From UBA4742 sp963785815 (GTDB lineage: Bacteria; Actinomycetota; Acidimicrobiia; Acidimicrobiales; Acidimicrobilacustridaceae), in assembly GCA_963785815.1 (NCBI GenBank), contig CAWAWN010000001.1, positions 1,364,001 to 1,428,000 on the forward strand: a DNA stretch of 64,000 bases, read 5' to 3'. Each line of letters opens with the position of its first letter. The stretch's first letter is position 1. The notes beneath the pieces are model-generated. The model saw only the letters and a list, made by a program, of their open reading frames with translations. It had not been told where the DNA came from and searched no databases. The position numbers were made by a program, and so were the translations under genes. Below, in pieces: positions 25,151-33,489 of the stretch.

Positions 25151-26100
25151 CCACCACCCTCGACGACGACGGCCGCCCCTCGGAGGACGACCCGGGCTCC
25201 CCGGAGGTCGCCCCGGCCCGCATTCTCGACCGCGGCTATCGGGCCTACACCGGCGTCCGCCTCGGCGCCAGGGGATCGGTGCAGGCCCTGACCCTGCACA
25301 CCGTGCAGGGCGTGCTGGGGCTCAAGCGCTCGTTCTGGAACAAGCTCCTGCCCGGGCTCACGATCTTCCTGGCCTACGTGCCGGCCATCGTCTTCGTGGG
25401 CATCGCCACCTTCCTCAAGAGCCGCCTGATCGCCCGGGGCGTCGACATCAACGACGTGATCCCGTCCTACGGCGACTACTACCTGTTCGTCTGGGCCGCC
25501 ATCGGCGTGTTCGTGGCCTTCGTCGCCCCCGAGGCGTTGTGCACGGATCGTCGCACCGGGATGCTGGGCATGTACCTGGCCTCCCCGCTGCGGCGCGACA
25601 CCTACCTGCTGGCCAAGTCGGCAGCCATCGCCTTCGTGCTGTCCATCGTGACCCTGGGCCCGCCGCTGCTCATGCTCGTCGCCCGCACGATCGCCGGTGT
25701 CGGCCCCGACGGTCCTGGCGGGGTGCTGGCCGTGCTGTGGCGGGTCATCGTCGCCGGGGTCGTGGTCGGGCTGCTCCCCGCCACGCTGTCACTGGCCGTG
25801 GCCAGCACCACCACCCGCCGGGCGGTGGCGTCGGCCGCCATCGTGTTGATACTGCTCGGCTCGATCGCGGTGTCCGAGAGCCTGATCGCGGCCGGCGCAT
25901 CGCACGGCTTCTTCGCCCTCAACCTCGTGTACCTGCCCGTGGAGCTGGTGGTGCGGCTCTACGGCGAGCCCGCCGGCACCAGCTTGTCCTCCGCCACCGG
26001 CGTGGCCACCTCGACGCTGGTGGTCGTCTACGTGGCCCTGACGGTGGCCCTGGCCGTGTTCGTGCGCACCCGATACCAGCGGATCCAGGTGACCCGATGA
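25147..26100 (+). CDS. ABC-2 type transporter permease
   Basis: This 317-residue protein has about six membrane helices (for example LTIFLAYVPAIVFVGIATFL and VLILLGSIAVSESLIAAG). A cytoplasmic N-terminus holds RGYRAYTGVRLGARGSVQAL, and APEALCTDRRTGMLGMYLAS is the ABC-2 loop pattern. The GTG at 25147 overlaps the upstream ATPase stop, and the protein's own stop overlaps the next ATG, so the four genes form one translationally coupled operon. Confidence 0.85.
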   Translation: MTTTLDDDGRPSEDDPGSPEVAPARILDRGYRAYTGVRLGARGSVQALTLHTVQGVLGLKRSFWNKLLPGLTIFLAYVPAIVFVGIATFLKSRLIARGVDINDVIPSYGDYYLFVWAAIGVFVAFVAPEALCTDRRTGMLGMYLASPLRRDTYLLAKSAAIAFVLSIVTLGPPLLMLVARTIAGVGPDGPGGVLAVLWRVIVAGVVVGLLPATLSLAVASTTTRRAVASAAIVLILLGSIAVSESLIAAGASHGFFALNLVYLPVELVVRLYGEPAGTSLSSATGVATSTLVVVYVALTVALAVFVRTRYQRIQVTR

Positions 26101-27005
26101 TCGACGTGGTCGACGTGTCGAAGTGGTTCGGCGAGCTGGTGGCCGTGTCGGACGTCTCCTTCTCCATCGGCGAGGGCGTCACCGCGCTGCTGGGCCCCAA
26201 CGGGGCCGGCAAGTCGACCATGCTGCGCATGCTGTGCGGGCTGACCCGACCCTCGCGGGGCACGGTTCGGGTGTTGGGCCGCGACCCCCACCGCGACGTC
26301 GACCTGGCCCGCCGGATCGGACTCGTCCCCCAGCAGGAGGCGGTGTTCGAGACCCTCTCCGGCCTCGACTTCGTCCAGCTGGCCGCCGTGCTCCACGGCC
26401 TCGACGACCCCCGTCGGGCCGCCGTGCGCGCCTTGGAGGTGGTGGAGCTGGACCCCGGGGACACGCGCCCCAGCTCGAGCTACTCCAAGGGGATGCGACA
26501 ACGGCTCAAGGTGGCCCAGGCCATCGTGCACGATCCGACCGTCATCGTCCTCGACGAGCCCCTGACCGGCCTCGACCCCCGACAGCGCCTCCACATGATC
26601 GGGCTGTTCCAGCAGCTGGGCACGGCCGGACGTTGCGTGGTGGTGTCGAGCCACGTGCTCGACGAGGTCGAGCGGTTCGGGTCCCGGGTGCTGGTGATGG
26701 TGCAGAGCCGGCTGGCCGCCGAGGGCGACTACCGAGCCATACGCGAGCTGATGGACGACCGACCACATCGGGTCCGCATCCGCACCGACCGCCCCCGCCA
26801 GGTGGCCACCGGCCTGCTCGAGGCCGGCGCCATCATGGCCGTCGAGCTGGTCGACGACGAGTGCGCGGTGGTGGAGACGGCCACCGTCGGCCAGCTGCGG
26901 CGCCAGGTGGCCGCGGTGGCCCAGGCGGCCGCCGCCACCCTCATCGAGATCCAGCCCCTCGACGACGACCTCGAGAGCGTGTTCCGCTACCTGGTGGCGA
27001 GGTGA
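26097..27005 (+). CDS. ABC transporter ATP-binding protein (second of operon)
   Basis: This 302-residue ATPase has Walker A GPNGAGKST near residue 38, the Q-loop VPQQEAVFE, the signature SYSKGMRQRLKVAQA near 133 and Walker B VIVLDEPLTGLD near 153. Start and stop both overlap neighbours by 4 nt. Having two distinct ATPases each followed by a permease suggests a heteromeric exporter or two related ones made together. Confidence 0.9.
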   Translation: MIDVVDVSKWFGELVAVSDVSFSIGEGVTALLGPNGAGKSTMLRMLCGLTRPSRGTVRVLGRDPHRDVDLARRIGLVPQQEAVFETLSGLDFVQLAAVLHGLDDPRRAAVRALEVVELDPGDTRPSSSYSKGMRQRLKVAQAIVHDPTVIVLDEPLTGLDPRQRLHMIGLFQQLGTAGRCVVVSSHVLDEVERFGSRVLVMVQSRLAAEGDYRAIRELMDDRPHRVRIRTDRPRQVATGLLEAGAIMAVELVDDECAVVETATVGQLRRQVAAVAQAAAATLIEIQPLDDDLESVFRYLVAR

Positions 27006-27865
27006 CGGACATGAGCCCGACCTCCGTTCCCGCGTCCACCGAGGTGCGAACCCCGGGCGCCACCGCCGCGCTGTACCGGCTCATGCTGCGCACGATCGTC
27101 ACCCGGGCCCGCGTCCTGTCGATCCTGGCCCTGGGGCTGATCGGCATCGTGGTGGGCGCGGCCATCGGTCACGTCCACCCCGCGGCCCCCGCCGCGGTCC
27201 GCTTCGGGCCGGGCGTCCCGTCCCCCGTGGTCGGGCCGGGCGGGTCGGGCCAGATCACGTTCCACGCCGGCCCACCCGTCTACTCCCAGCTGCACCGGGC
27301 GGCGCGGTTCATCAACACCTTCGGCATCTCGCTGCTGGTGCCGGTCGCCACCCTGGTGTTCGCCTCGGCGGCGCTGGGCGACCCCAGCGAGGACGGCACC
27401 CTCGTCTACCTCTGGCTGCGTCCCGTCGCCCGCTGGCGGATCACGGTGAGCGCGGCGGCCGCCGCCTTCACCGTCACCTGGCCCCTCGTGACCGTCCCGC
27501 TGGCGGTGGCCGCGGTCCTCGCCGACCATGACGCCTCCCTGGTGGCCGGCACGGTCGCGGCGGTGTCGGTCGTGCTGTGCGGCTACGTCGGCCTGTTCGT
27601 GGCGCTCGGCCTGCGCGTCAAGCGCGCCCTGGTCTGGGGACTGCTGTACATCTTCATCTGGGAAGGGTTCGTGGCCACGGCCAACACCACCGCGGCGCGC
27701 CTGGCCGTGCGCAGCTACGGGCGCTCGACCCTGTCGGCCATCGCCCGGGTGGACCTCGGCCTCACCCAGATCTCGGCCCCCTGGCGCTGGGTGGTGCCGC
27801 TGGGCGTCGCCGTGGTGGCGCTGGCCTACGCCACCCGCCGCCTGGGCCGCCAGGACGTCGCCTGA
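27002..27865 (+). CDS. ABC-2 type transporter permease (second of operon)
   Basis: This 287-residue protein has about six membrane helices. It contains FASAALGDPSEDGTLVYLWL, matching the loop in ABC-2 permeases that follows the second helix. The first extracytoplasmic segment (about residues 52-95) is rich in Pro and Gly. GTG at 27002 overlaps the upstream stop; an ATG at 27011 is an alternative. The MATE gene starts 7 nt after its stop. Confidence 0.82.
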   Translation: MTDMSPTSVPASTEVRTPGATAALYRLMLRTIVTRARVLSILALGLIGIVVGAAIGHVHPAAPAAVRFGPGVPSPVVGPGGSGQITFHAGPPVYSQLHRAARFINTFGISLLVPVATLVFASAALGDPSEDGTLVYLWLRPVARWRITVSAAAAAFTVTWPLVTVPLAVAAVLADHDASLVAGTVAAVSVVLCGYVGLFVALGLRVKRALVWGLLYIFIWEGFVATANTTAARLAVRSYGRSTLSAIARVDLGLTQISAPWRWVVPLGVAVVALAYATRRLGRQDVA

Positions 27866-27872
27866 GCCGGCG

Positions 27873-29258
27873 GTGGCCGAACCCCCTCCCGAGCTCGCCG
27901 GCCCCAGCTCGACCGGCAGGCGCCCCCGCCGGGGCGTGTTCCGGGCCGACCCGCACGACCGCCAGATCCTCCGCCTGGCCGTCCCCGCCCTGGGGGCCCT
28001 GGTGGCCGAGCCGCTCTACATCCTGTGCGACACCGCCGTGGTCGGCCACCTGGGCACCGACCAGCTGGCGGGGCTGGCCGTGGCCAGCAACATCCTGCTG
28101 CTCCTCTACTCGATCTTCATCTTCCTGGCCTACGGGACCACCGCGGCGGTGGCCCGGCTGCTGGGCGCCGACCAGGAGGGCGAAGCCGCCCACCAGGCCG
28201 TGCAGGGGATGTGGCTGGCCCTGTCGGTCGGGCTGGTCCTGGTGGTGGTGGGCGCCCTCAGCGCGCCGTGGATGGTGTCGGCGCTGGGTGCCTCGGGCGC
28301 GGTGGCCGCCAACGCGCTGGTCTACCTGCGCATCAGCCTCGTCGGCGTCCCCGGCCAGCTCGTCGTCCTGGCCGGCACCGGCTACCTGCGGGGCCTCCAG
28401 GACACCCGCACCCCGCTGCTGGTGGCGGTGGCCTCCGCCGTGGCCAACCTGGTGCTCGAGGTGGTGCTCATCTACGGGTTCGGGTTCGGGATCGGCGCCT
28501 CCGCCCTGTCCACCGCCCTGGCCCAGCTGGGCGCGGCCGGCGTGTACGTGTGGTGGGTCCACCGGGCGGTCCGACGCCACCGCGTGCGCCTGGCTCCCCA
28601 CGGCCCCACCCTCCGCCGGCTGGCCGTGGTGGGGGGCGACCTGTTCGTGCGCACCGTGGCCCTGCGGGGTGCGCTGGTGGTGTCCACCGCGGTGGCCACC
28701 CGGCTGGGCACCGTCGCCCTGGCCGCCCACCAGATCGCCTTCCAGATCTGGAACCTGCTGGCCCTCGCCCTCGACGCCATCGCCATCGCCGGCCAGGCGC
28801 TGGTCGGGCGGTTCCTGGGCGCCCGGGACGAGACCGCCGCCCGCCGGGCCGGGCGGCGCATGATCGAGTGGGGCGTGGCCGCCGGGGTCGTCTTCGGCGT
28901 GGCCACCTTCGCCCTGCGGGGCGCGTTGCCGTCCATCTTCACCAGAGACCCGGCGGTGGTGGCGGTGGCCACCTTCGTGCTGGTCTTCGTGGCCGTCATG
29001 CAACCGCTCAACGGCGCCGTCTTCGTGCTCGACGGTCTGCTCATCGGCGCTGGCGACCTGCGCTACCTGGCGGTGGCCATGCTGATCCCGAGCGGCCTGT
29101 TCGCCGTGCTGGCCCTCGGCGTGCTGCGTGCCGGCCTGGGCATCGGCTGGCTGTGGACCGCCCTCATCGCCTTCATGGCCGGCCGACTGGTCGGCCTGGC
29201 CTGGCGCTGGGTGCGCGGCGGCTGGGCCGTGACCGGCGCATCGCTCGCCGCGCCCTAG
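27873..29258 (+). CDS. MATE-family efflux transporter (DinF-like)
   Basis: This 461-residue protein has about twelve membrane helices in two repeats. The first, LRLAVPALGALVAEPLYILC, leads into DTAVVGHLGTDQLAGLAVAS, which is the conserved start of the DinF branch of MATE antiporters. These expel organic cations or drugs using an ion gradient. The GTG at 27873 gives a short Arg/Pro-rich N-terminus; longer in-frame starts lie inside the permease gene. It probably belongs to the ABC operon's transcript. Its 3' end overlaps that of the convergent acetyltransferase by 4 nt. Confidence 0.9.
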   Translation: MAEPPPELAGPSSTGRRPRRGVFRADPHDRQILRLAVPALGALVAEPLYILCDTAVVGHLGTDQLAGLAVASNILLLLYSIFIFLAYGTTAAVARLLGADQEGEAAHQAVQGMWLALSVGLVLVVVGALSAPWMVSALGASGAVAANALVYLRISLVGVPGQLVVLAGTGYLRGLQDTRTPLLVAVASAVANLVLEVVLIYGFGFGIGASALSTALAQLGAAGVYVWWVHRAVRRHRVRLAPHGPTLRRLAVVGGDLFVRTVALRGALVVSTAVATRLGTVALAAHQIAFQIWNLLALALDAIAIAGQALVGRFLGARDETAARRAGRRMIEWGVAAGVVFGVATFALRGALPSIFTRDPAVVAVATFVLVFVAVMQPLNGAVFVLDGLLIGAGDLRYLAVAMLIPSGLFAVLALGVLRAGLGIGWLWTALIAFMAGRLVGLAWRWVRGGWAVTGASLAAP

Positions 29259-30526
29259 CCTCCCCGCGCCGTGTGGGGACGACGCGCTGAGAACCGCGTC
29301 AGGCAGAAGGGTTGGTGCTCGGCGGCGAACAGCCGGTCGGCCCGCGCCAGCACGTCGTCTCGGCGCGCCTCGACGCGCCCCGCCCGGGCCAGCGTGGAGG
29401 CGGACACGCCGCCCAGGTAGAGCGAGCCCAGGTCGGCCACGTCGACCTCCAGGTCGGCGGGCGCGTCGGTGGGGCGCACCTCGGCGGCGCCCGGTGCGCC
29501 CGGGCTCGGGTTGGCGAGGTGGTAGCGGCTGGCCGCCGACGGGCGGAACCGGTCGGTGACCCCCAGCACCAGCTCGTCGGCGCTGCCGTAGGCCCGGGCC
29601 GACAGCGCGGCGACCGGGTCGAGCAGGCGGGCCCACAGGAAGTCGACCTGGGACCGCACCTGATAGGCCCGCCAGTCGGCCAGGCGCCACGCCAGGGGGT
29701 CGTCGAGGGGCGCGGCGCCGATCTCGAGGGTGGCGGTGAGGTCCAGGTCGAGCAGGTAGCGCCACAGGACGGCCTCGGCATCGGGGTGGGCGGCCACCAC
29801 TTCGCCCACCTGGGTGACCCAGCCGCCCGAGGGCCCGTCGCGGCGCACCTTGTAGATGGCGTAGCCCCCGGGGAGGTCGGATCCGGCCGGGGGGTCGCAC
29901 AGCACGGTGAAGTGGTCACCGCCGCCCGCCCAGGTCTCGACCGGTCCGAAGATGGTCGGCCAGAACCGATCGGGTCGGGTCAGCCCGCCCACCCGGGCCG
30001 CGGCCGCCGCCTCGAAGCGGGCCGGCGCGGCCGCCACCGCCTCGTCGCGGTCGACCAGGCGAAGCGACCAGCCCGCCGGCCGCGGCTCGGCGAAGCTCGA
30101 CCGGGCCCGGTCGATGCGCACGGACTGGTGGCGGCTGGCCACGCCGTAGCCGAAGCGGCGGTAGATGGTGGCTTCCGACGCGGTGAGCACCGCCACCGCA
30201 ACGCCGGCGTCGACCAGGTCGTCGAGCTGACGAGCCATGAGCGCGGTGAGCACACCCGTGCGCCGATGGGTGGGCAGCACGCCCACCGCCGTCACCCCGG
30301 CCACCGGCTGGCGCGCACCGCCGGGCAGGGTCAGGAGCTGGTCGAAGGAGCCGGTGGACCCGCACAGCCGGCCGTCACCGGTGAAGGCTCCCACCGTGCG
30401 GGACCACTCGAGGAGCGCCGACTGGGCGCGCTGCTCCGAGGTGGAGCGCCCCGAGAAGGCGGCGTCGTCCAACTCCCAGAAGGCGTCGGCATCGGTCGGT
30501 TCGAGGGCCCGCAGGGTGAGATCCAC
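29255..30526 (-). CDS. Eis-like GNAT N-acetyltransferase
   Basis: This 423-residue protein shows the Eis architecture: an N-terminal GNAT domain with the acetyl-CoA loop VGVLPTHRRTGVLTALM near residue 85, YRRFGYGVASRHQSV near 130, a central GNAT-like half, and a C-terminal SCP2-like domain (about 300-410). Eis relatives acetylate amines, including aminoglycosides in mycobacteria; the substrate here is unknown. The GTG at 30526 has TAGACC 6 nt upstream, suggesting a leaderless transcript. Confidence 0.85.
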   Translation of the reverse strand: MDLTLRALEPTDADAFWELDDAAFSGRSTSEQRAQSALLEWSRTVGAFTGDGRLCGSTGSFDQLLTLPGGARQPVAGVTAVGVLPTHRRTGVLTALMARQLDDLVDAGVAVAVLTASEATIYRRFGYGVASRHQSVRIDRARSSFAEPRPAGWSLRLVDRDEAVAAAPARFEAAAAARVGGLTRPDRFWPTIFGPVETWAGGGDHFTVLCDPPAGSDLPGGYAIYKVRRDGPSGGWVTQVGEVVAAHPDAEAVLWRYLLDLDLTATLEIGAAPLDDPLAWRLADWRAYQVRSQVDFLWARLLDPVAALSARAYGSADELVLGVTDRFRPSAASRYHLANPSPGAPGAAEVRPTDAPADLEVDVADLGSLYLGGVSASTLARAGRVEARRDDVLARADRLFAAEHQPFCLTRFSARRPHTARGG

Positions 30527-30528
30527 CC

Positions 30529-30550
30529 CGCCGGTCTAGACCAACCGGCG
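30529..30550. terminator. Candidate hairpin after lipoprotein gene
   Basis: CGCCGGT and ACCGGCG form a 7-bp stem with an 8-nt loop immediately after the stop of the lipoprotein gene at 30551. It overlaps the proposed -10 box of the acetyltransferase gene, so it may also influence that promoter. No T-run is present. Confidence 0.3.
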
Positions 30551-31075
30551 TCAGCTCTGGCAGTGGTTATCGAAGTAGGCCTGGATCTTGTCGCTGGCGG
30601 CCTTGACCGTCGGGTTGTCGACGTCGCCCGCTGCCTTCTGCAACGCGGACATGTCGGTCAGGCTGGCACCCTTCATGTCCTGGGCGAACTTGGCATAGGC
30701 ATCGCCCACCGTCTTGTACTGGCTCTGCAGGCTGCTGGGGATCTTGCCCCCCAGCGCGTCGTACTCGGCGTTCAGCTCGGAGGTGTCGGTCTTGTTCCCG
30801 GTGATGGCCGCCTCGGACGAGGTGAGCAACTTCCCGAAGGCCACGGCGGCCTGCTCGCAGTCGCTCGACGACAGGACGCCGAGGCCGCTGTTGGAGCCGC
30901 TGTTGGAGCCGCTGCCGGACCCACCTCCGCTGGAGGACTTGGCCGCCGTGGTGGTGGTCGTCTTCTGGCCCGACCCCGCCGAGACGTCGGTCTTCTTGGA
31001 GCTCGAGCAGGCGGCGGCCATGGATGCCACCAGCAGGACGGCCACGAGCAGTCCGGTGACGCGCTTGAGTTGCAT
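30551..31075 (-). CDS. Secreted lipoprotein with C-terminal Cys-Cys domain
   Basis: This 174-residue protein has a signal peptide (MQLKRVTGLLVAVLLVASM) ending in the lipobox AAAC, so Cys23 should be lipid-modified. A low-complexity Ser/Gly/Thr linker (about 25-68) follows, then a small helical domain from SDCEQAAVAFGK to FDNHCQS with two cysteines about 100 residues apart that could form a disulfide. GGGAGAGAGA precedes the ATG. The domain resembles that of the next gene. Function is unknown; position suggests a cell-surface role. Confidence 0.75.
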   Translation of the reverse strand: MQLKRVTGLLVAVLLVASMAAACSSSKKTDVSAGSGQKTTTTTAAKSSSGGGSGSGSNSGSNSGLGVLSSSDCEQAAVAFGKLLTSSEAAITGNKTDTSELNAEYDALGGKIPSSLQSQYKTVGDAYAKFAQDMKGASLTDMSALQKAAGDVDNPTVKAASDKIQAYFDNHCQS

Positions 31076-31323
31076 GGTTCTCTCTCCCTCGTGGCCGGCG
31101 GGCCCGGCCTGTGCACCGGCCGCGACCCTAGAGCAGGGACGCGCGCCGATCGGACATGGTGGTGACGTCGAGCCGGGTCGGCGGTTACGGCCTCCCAGCC
31201 ATCGACATCGTCGCGGGCCGGTGCCCGCCTTTAGGACCCGCGCGGACAGGAACGGGGGGTGCACGAGAGACTTCGTCCGATCCTCGCTCCGCTGCGGTCG
31301 GACCCCGACCGACCTCATGGGCC

Positions 31324-31343
31324 GGTGCGCCTATCGGCGCACC
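31324..31343. terminator. Candidate hairpin in the 31.1-31.3 kb gap
   Basis: GGTGCGC and GCGCACC form a 7-bp stem with a 6-nt loop, 3 bp beyond the stop codon of the second lipoprotein gene. No T-run follows. The rest of the 271-bp gap (31076-31346) shows no gene and should hold the promoter of the first lipoprotein gene. Confidence 0.35.
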
Positions 31344-31346
31344 TCC

Positions 31347-31907
31347 TCAGGAGCAATGCGCCCGCAGGTACCGGTCGAGGTCGGCGGTGGCATCGGTGGC
31401 CGCCGGGGCGGTGACGGCGGTGGCCGCCTGGTCGAGGGGGTGCTCGCCACCGGCGTCGGGACGGTCGAGCGCCCGGGCCGCGTCGCCGTAGATCTGGGCC
31501 AGCACGTCCAGGTCGTGGGCCACCGCCGGCGGGACCTGGCTCGAGCGCGCCGCGGTGTCGGCGGCCAGGGCCCGGGCACCCGCCCCGCCGTCATCGGCGG
31601 CCAGACCCAGCTCCACGGCCACCAGATCGGCGTAGAGGTGGGTGATCGCCGCGCACGCCGGGTTCCGGGGGGCCGCGCTGGCGGCGGCGCCGCTCACCCC
31701 GGCGCCGCGGGCGATCCCCGAGCCCGGGGTGGGAGCGGGCGACGCCACGGGCGCCGGCGCCCCCGATCCGCCCGATCGCGGTTGGGTGCCGCCACCGTCG
31801 GGCCAACCGGCGCAGGCCGTCATCACCAGGGCGGCGGTGGCCGTCACGACGAGCGCGACCAGGAGTCGGACGCGCGGCGCGACGGCCGCAGGACTGAAGG
31901 ACGACAT
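31347..31907 (-). CDS. Secreted lipoprotein, paralogue of neighbour
   Basis: This 186-residue protein has a signal segment (VRLLVALVVTATAALVMTAC) with lipobox MTAC and a Pro/Ala/Gly linker (about 33-75). Its helical domain begins NPACAAITHLYADL and ends LDRYLRAHCS. The domain matches the neighbouring lipoprotein in cysteine spacing, the central VP-x-A-V/IPSSL segment and the final HC. The pair probably arose by tandem duplication. Function is unknown. Confidence 0.7.
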   Translation of the reverse strand: MSSFSPAAVAPRVRLLVALVVTATAALVMTACAGWPDGGGTQPRSGGSGAPAPVASPAPTPGSGIARGAGVSGAAASAAPRNPACAAITHLYADLVAVELGLAADDGGAGARALAADTAARSSQVPPAVAHDLDVLAQIYGDAARALDRPDAGGEHPLDQAATAVTAPAATDATADLDRYLRAHCS

Positions 31908-32028
31908 CGGTGCCCTCCCGAGGGGTCAGCCCCCTTCCGCCGGTCGTGAGCAGGATGCACCCTAGTGTGCGCCCGTCGGCGCCGACAGCCCCAGATCCGC
32001 GACCCCGCGATCGCTGGCGCGGGCTCGG

Positions 32029-33489
32029 TCAGCTCTGGGCGCGCCGGGCTTCGAGCAGCTCGGTGGCCACCCGGCCGTCGGCCTGGCCCCGGGTGGCCTT
32101 CATGATCTTGCCGATGAAGGCCCCCGACACCTTCTTGCGGCGCTTGTCGTCGCCGTTCACGTAGCTGTCCCAGTCGTCAGGGTTGGCGGCGATGATCTCG
32201 TCGACCACCGCGGCCAGGTCCGCCGTGTCCATGGCCTCGAACCCGTGGGCGGCGGCGATGACCTCGGCCTCGCCCCCGGTGGCCACCATCTCGGCCAGCA
32301 CCGTCTTGGCCTGGGTGGCGGTGAGCCGGCCGCCCACCTCGAGGGCCACCAGTGCCGCCAGGCGCGTCGGGTCGAGGTCGGCGGCGCCGTCGACGGCCAG
32401 GTCGTGCTCCACGTGGGTCAGGACCCGCCCGGGGTCGGCGCCCGCGGCGATGGCCCCCAGGGCCAGGTCGTCGAGGCCGCGCTCCACGTGGATCGCCACC
32501 GCGGCCGGGGCCACCCCGGCCGCGGTGGCCAGGCGTTGGCGACGCTCGGCCGGCAGGACGCCCAGCTCGTGGCGGATGGCGTCGACCCACTCGGTCGGCG
32601 GGTCGAGCACGACCAGGTCGGGCTCGAGGAAGTAGCGGTAGTCCTCCGCCCCCTCCTTGGATCGACCGGCTCGGGTGCGACCGGCCTCCTCGTCCCAGTG
32701 GCGGGTCTCCTGGCGCACCCGGTCACCCGCCTCGATCACGTCCACCTGGCGGCGGGCCTCGAACTCGATGGCCCGGCCCAGCGAACGCAGCGAGTTCACG
32801 TTCTTGATCTCGCAGCGCAACCCCAGCTCGTCGGAGCCCACCGGACGGACCGACACGTTGGCGTCGACCCGCATCGACCCCTCTTCCATCTTGCCGTCGG
32901 AAGCCCCCACCGCCACCAGGATGGCTCGCAACTCGGCCACGTAGGCCTTGGCGTCGTCGCCCGAGCGCAGGTCGGGGCGGCCCACGATCTCGATGAGCGG
33001 GACGCCGGCCCGGTTGTAGTCGACCAGCGAGGACTCAGCCCCGTGGATGCGCCCGTCGCCACCCTGGTGCGACGACTTGCCGGTGTCCTCCTCGAGGTGG
33101 GCCCGTTCGATGCCGATGCGGGTGCCGTCGGGCAGGTCGAGCCACCCGTCGACGTTGAGCGGTTCGTCGTACTGGCTGATCTGGTAGTCCTTGGGCATGT
33201 CCGGGTAGAAGTAGTTCTTCCGGGCGAAGGTCGAGCGCTGCACCGTGCAGTTGAGGGCCAGCCCCACCCGGATGCCCAGCTCGACGGCCCGACGGTTCAC
33301 CACCGGCAGCGAGCCGGGCAGGCCCAGGGTGACCGGGTCGATGTGGGTGTTGGGCTCGCCGCCGAAGGCGTTGGGGGCGGCGCTGAACATCTTGGTGGCG
33401 GTGGCCAGCTCGGCGTGGACCTCGAGGCCGACGACCACCTCCCAGTCGTCGCCCGTGGTCGGGCTGGTGACGATCAGGGCGTCGCTCAT
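32029..33489 (-). CDS. gatB: Asp/Glu-tRNA(Asn/Gln) amidotransferase subunit B
   Basis: GatB binds misacylated Glu-tRNA(Gln) or Asp-tRNA(Asn) and activates it for amidation by GatA. The 486-residue protein has the family blocks VGLEVHAELAT, YFYPDMPKDYQISQYDEP near residue 95, GKMEEGSMRVDANVS near 200 and the tail domain (about 340-486, SGAFIGKIMKATRGQAD). The ATG at 33489 overlaps the gatA stop. A longer in-frame ORF upstream is an antisense-like shadow across gatA. Confidence 0.97.
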   Translation of the reverse strand: MSDALIVTSPTTGDDWEVVVGLEVHAELATATKMFSAAPNAFGGEPNTHIDPVTLGLPGSLPVVNRRAVELGIRVGLALNCTVQRSTFARKNYFYPDMPKDYQISQYDEPLNVDGWLDLPDGTRIGIERAHLEEDTGKSSHQGGDGRIHGAESSLVDYNRAGVPLIEIVGRPDLRSGDDAKAYVAELRAILVAVGASDGKMEEGSMRVDANVSVRPVGSDELGLRCEIKNVNSLRSLGRAIEFEARRQVDVIEAGDRVRQETRHWDEEAGRTRAGRSKEGAEDYRYFLEPDLVVLDPPTEWVDAIRHELGVLPAERRQRLATAAGVAPAAVAIHVERGLDDLALGAIAAGADPGRVLTHVEHDLAVDGAADLDPTRLAALVALEVGGRLTATQAKTVLAEMVATGGEAEVIAAAHGFEAMDTADLAAVVDEIIAANPDDWDSYVNGDDKRRKKVSGAFIGKIMKATRGQADGRVATELLEARRAQS

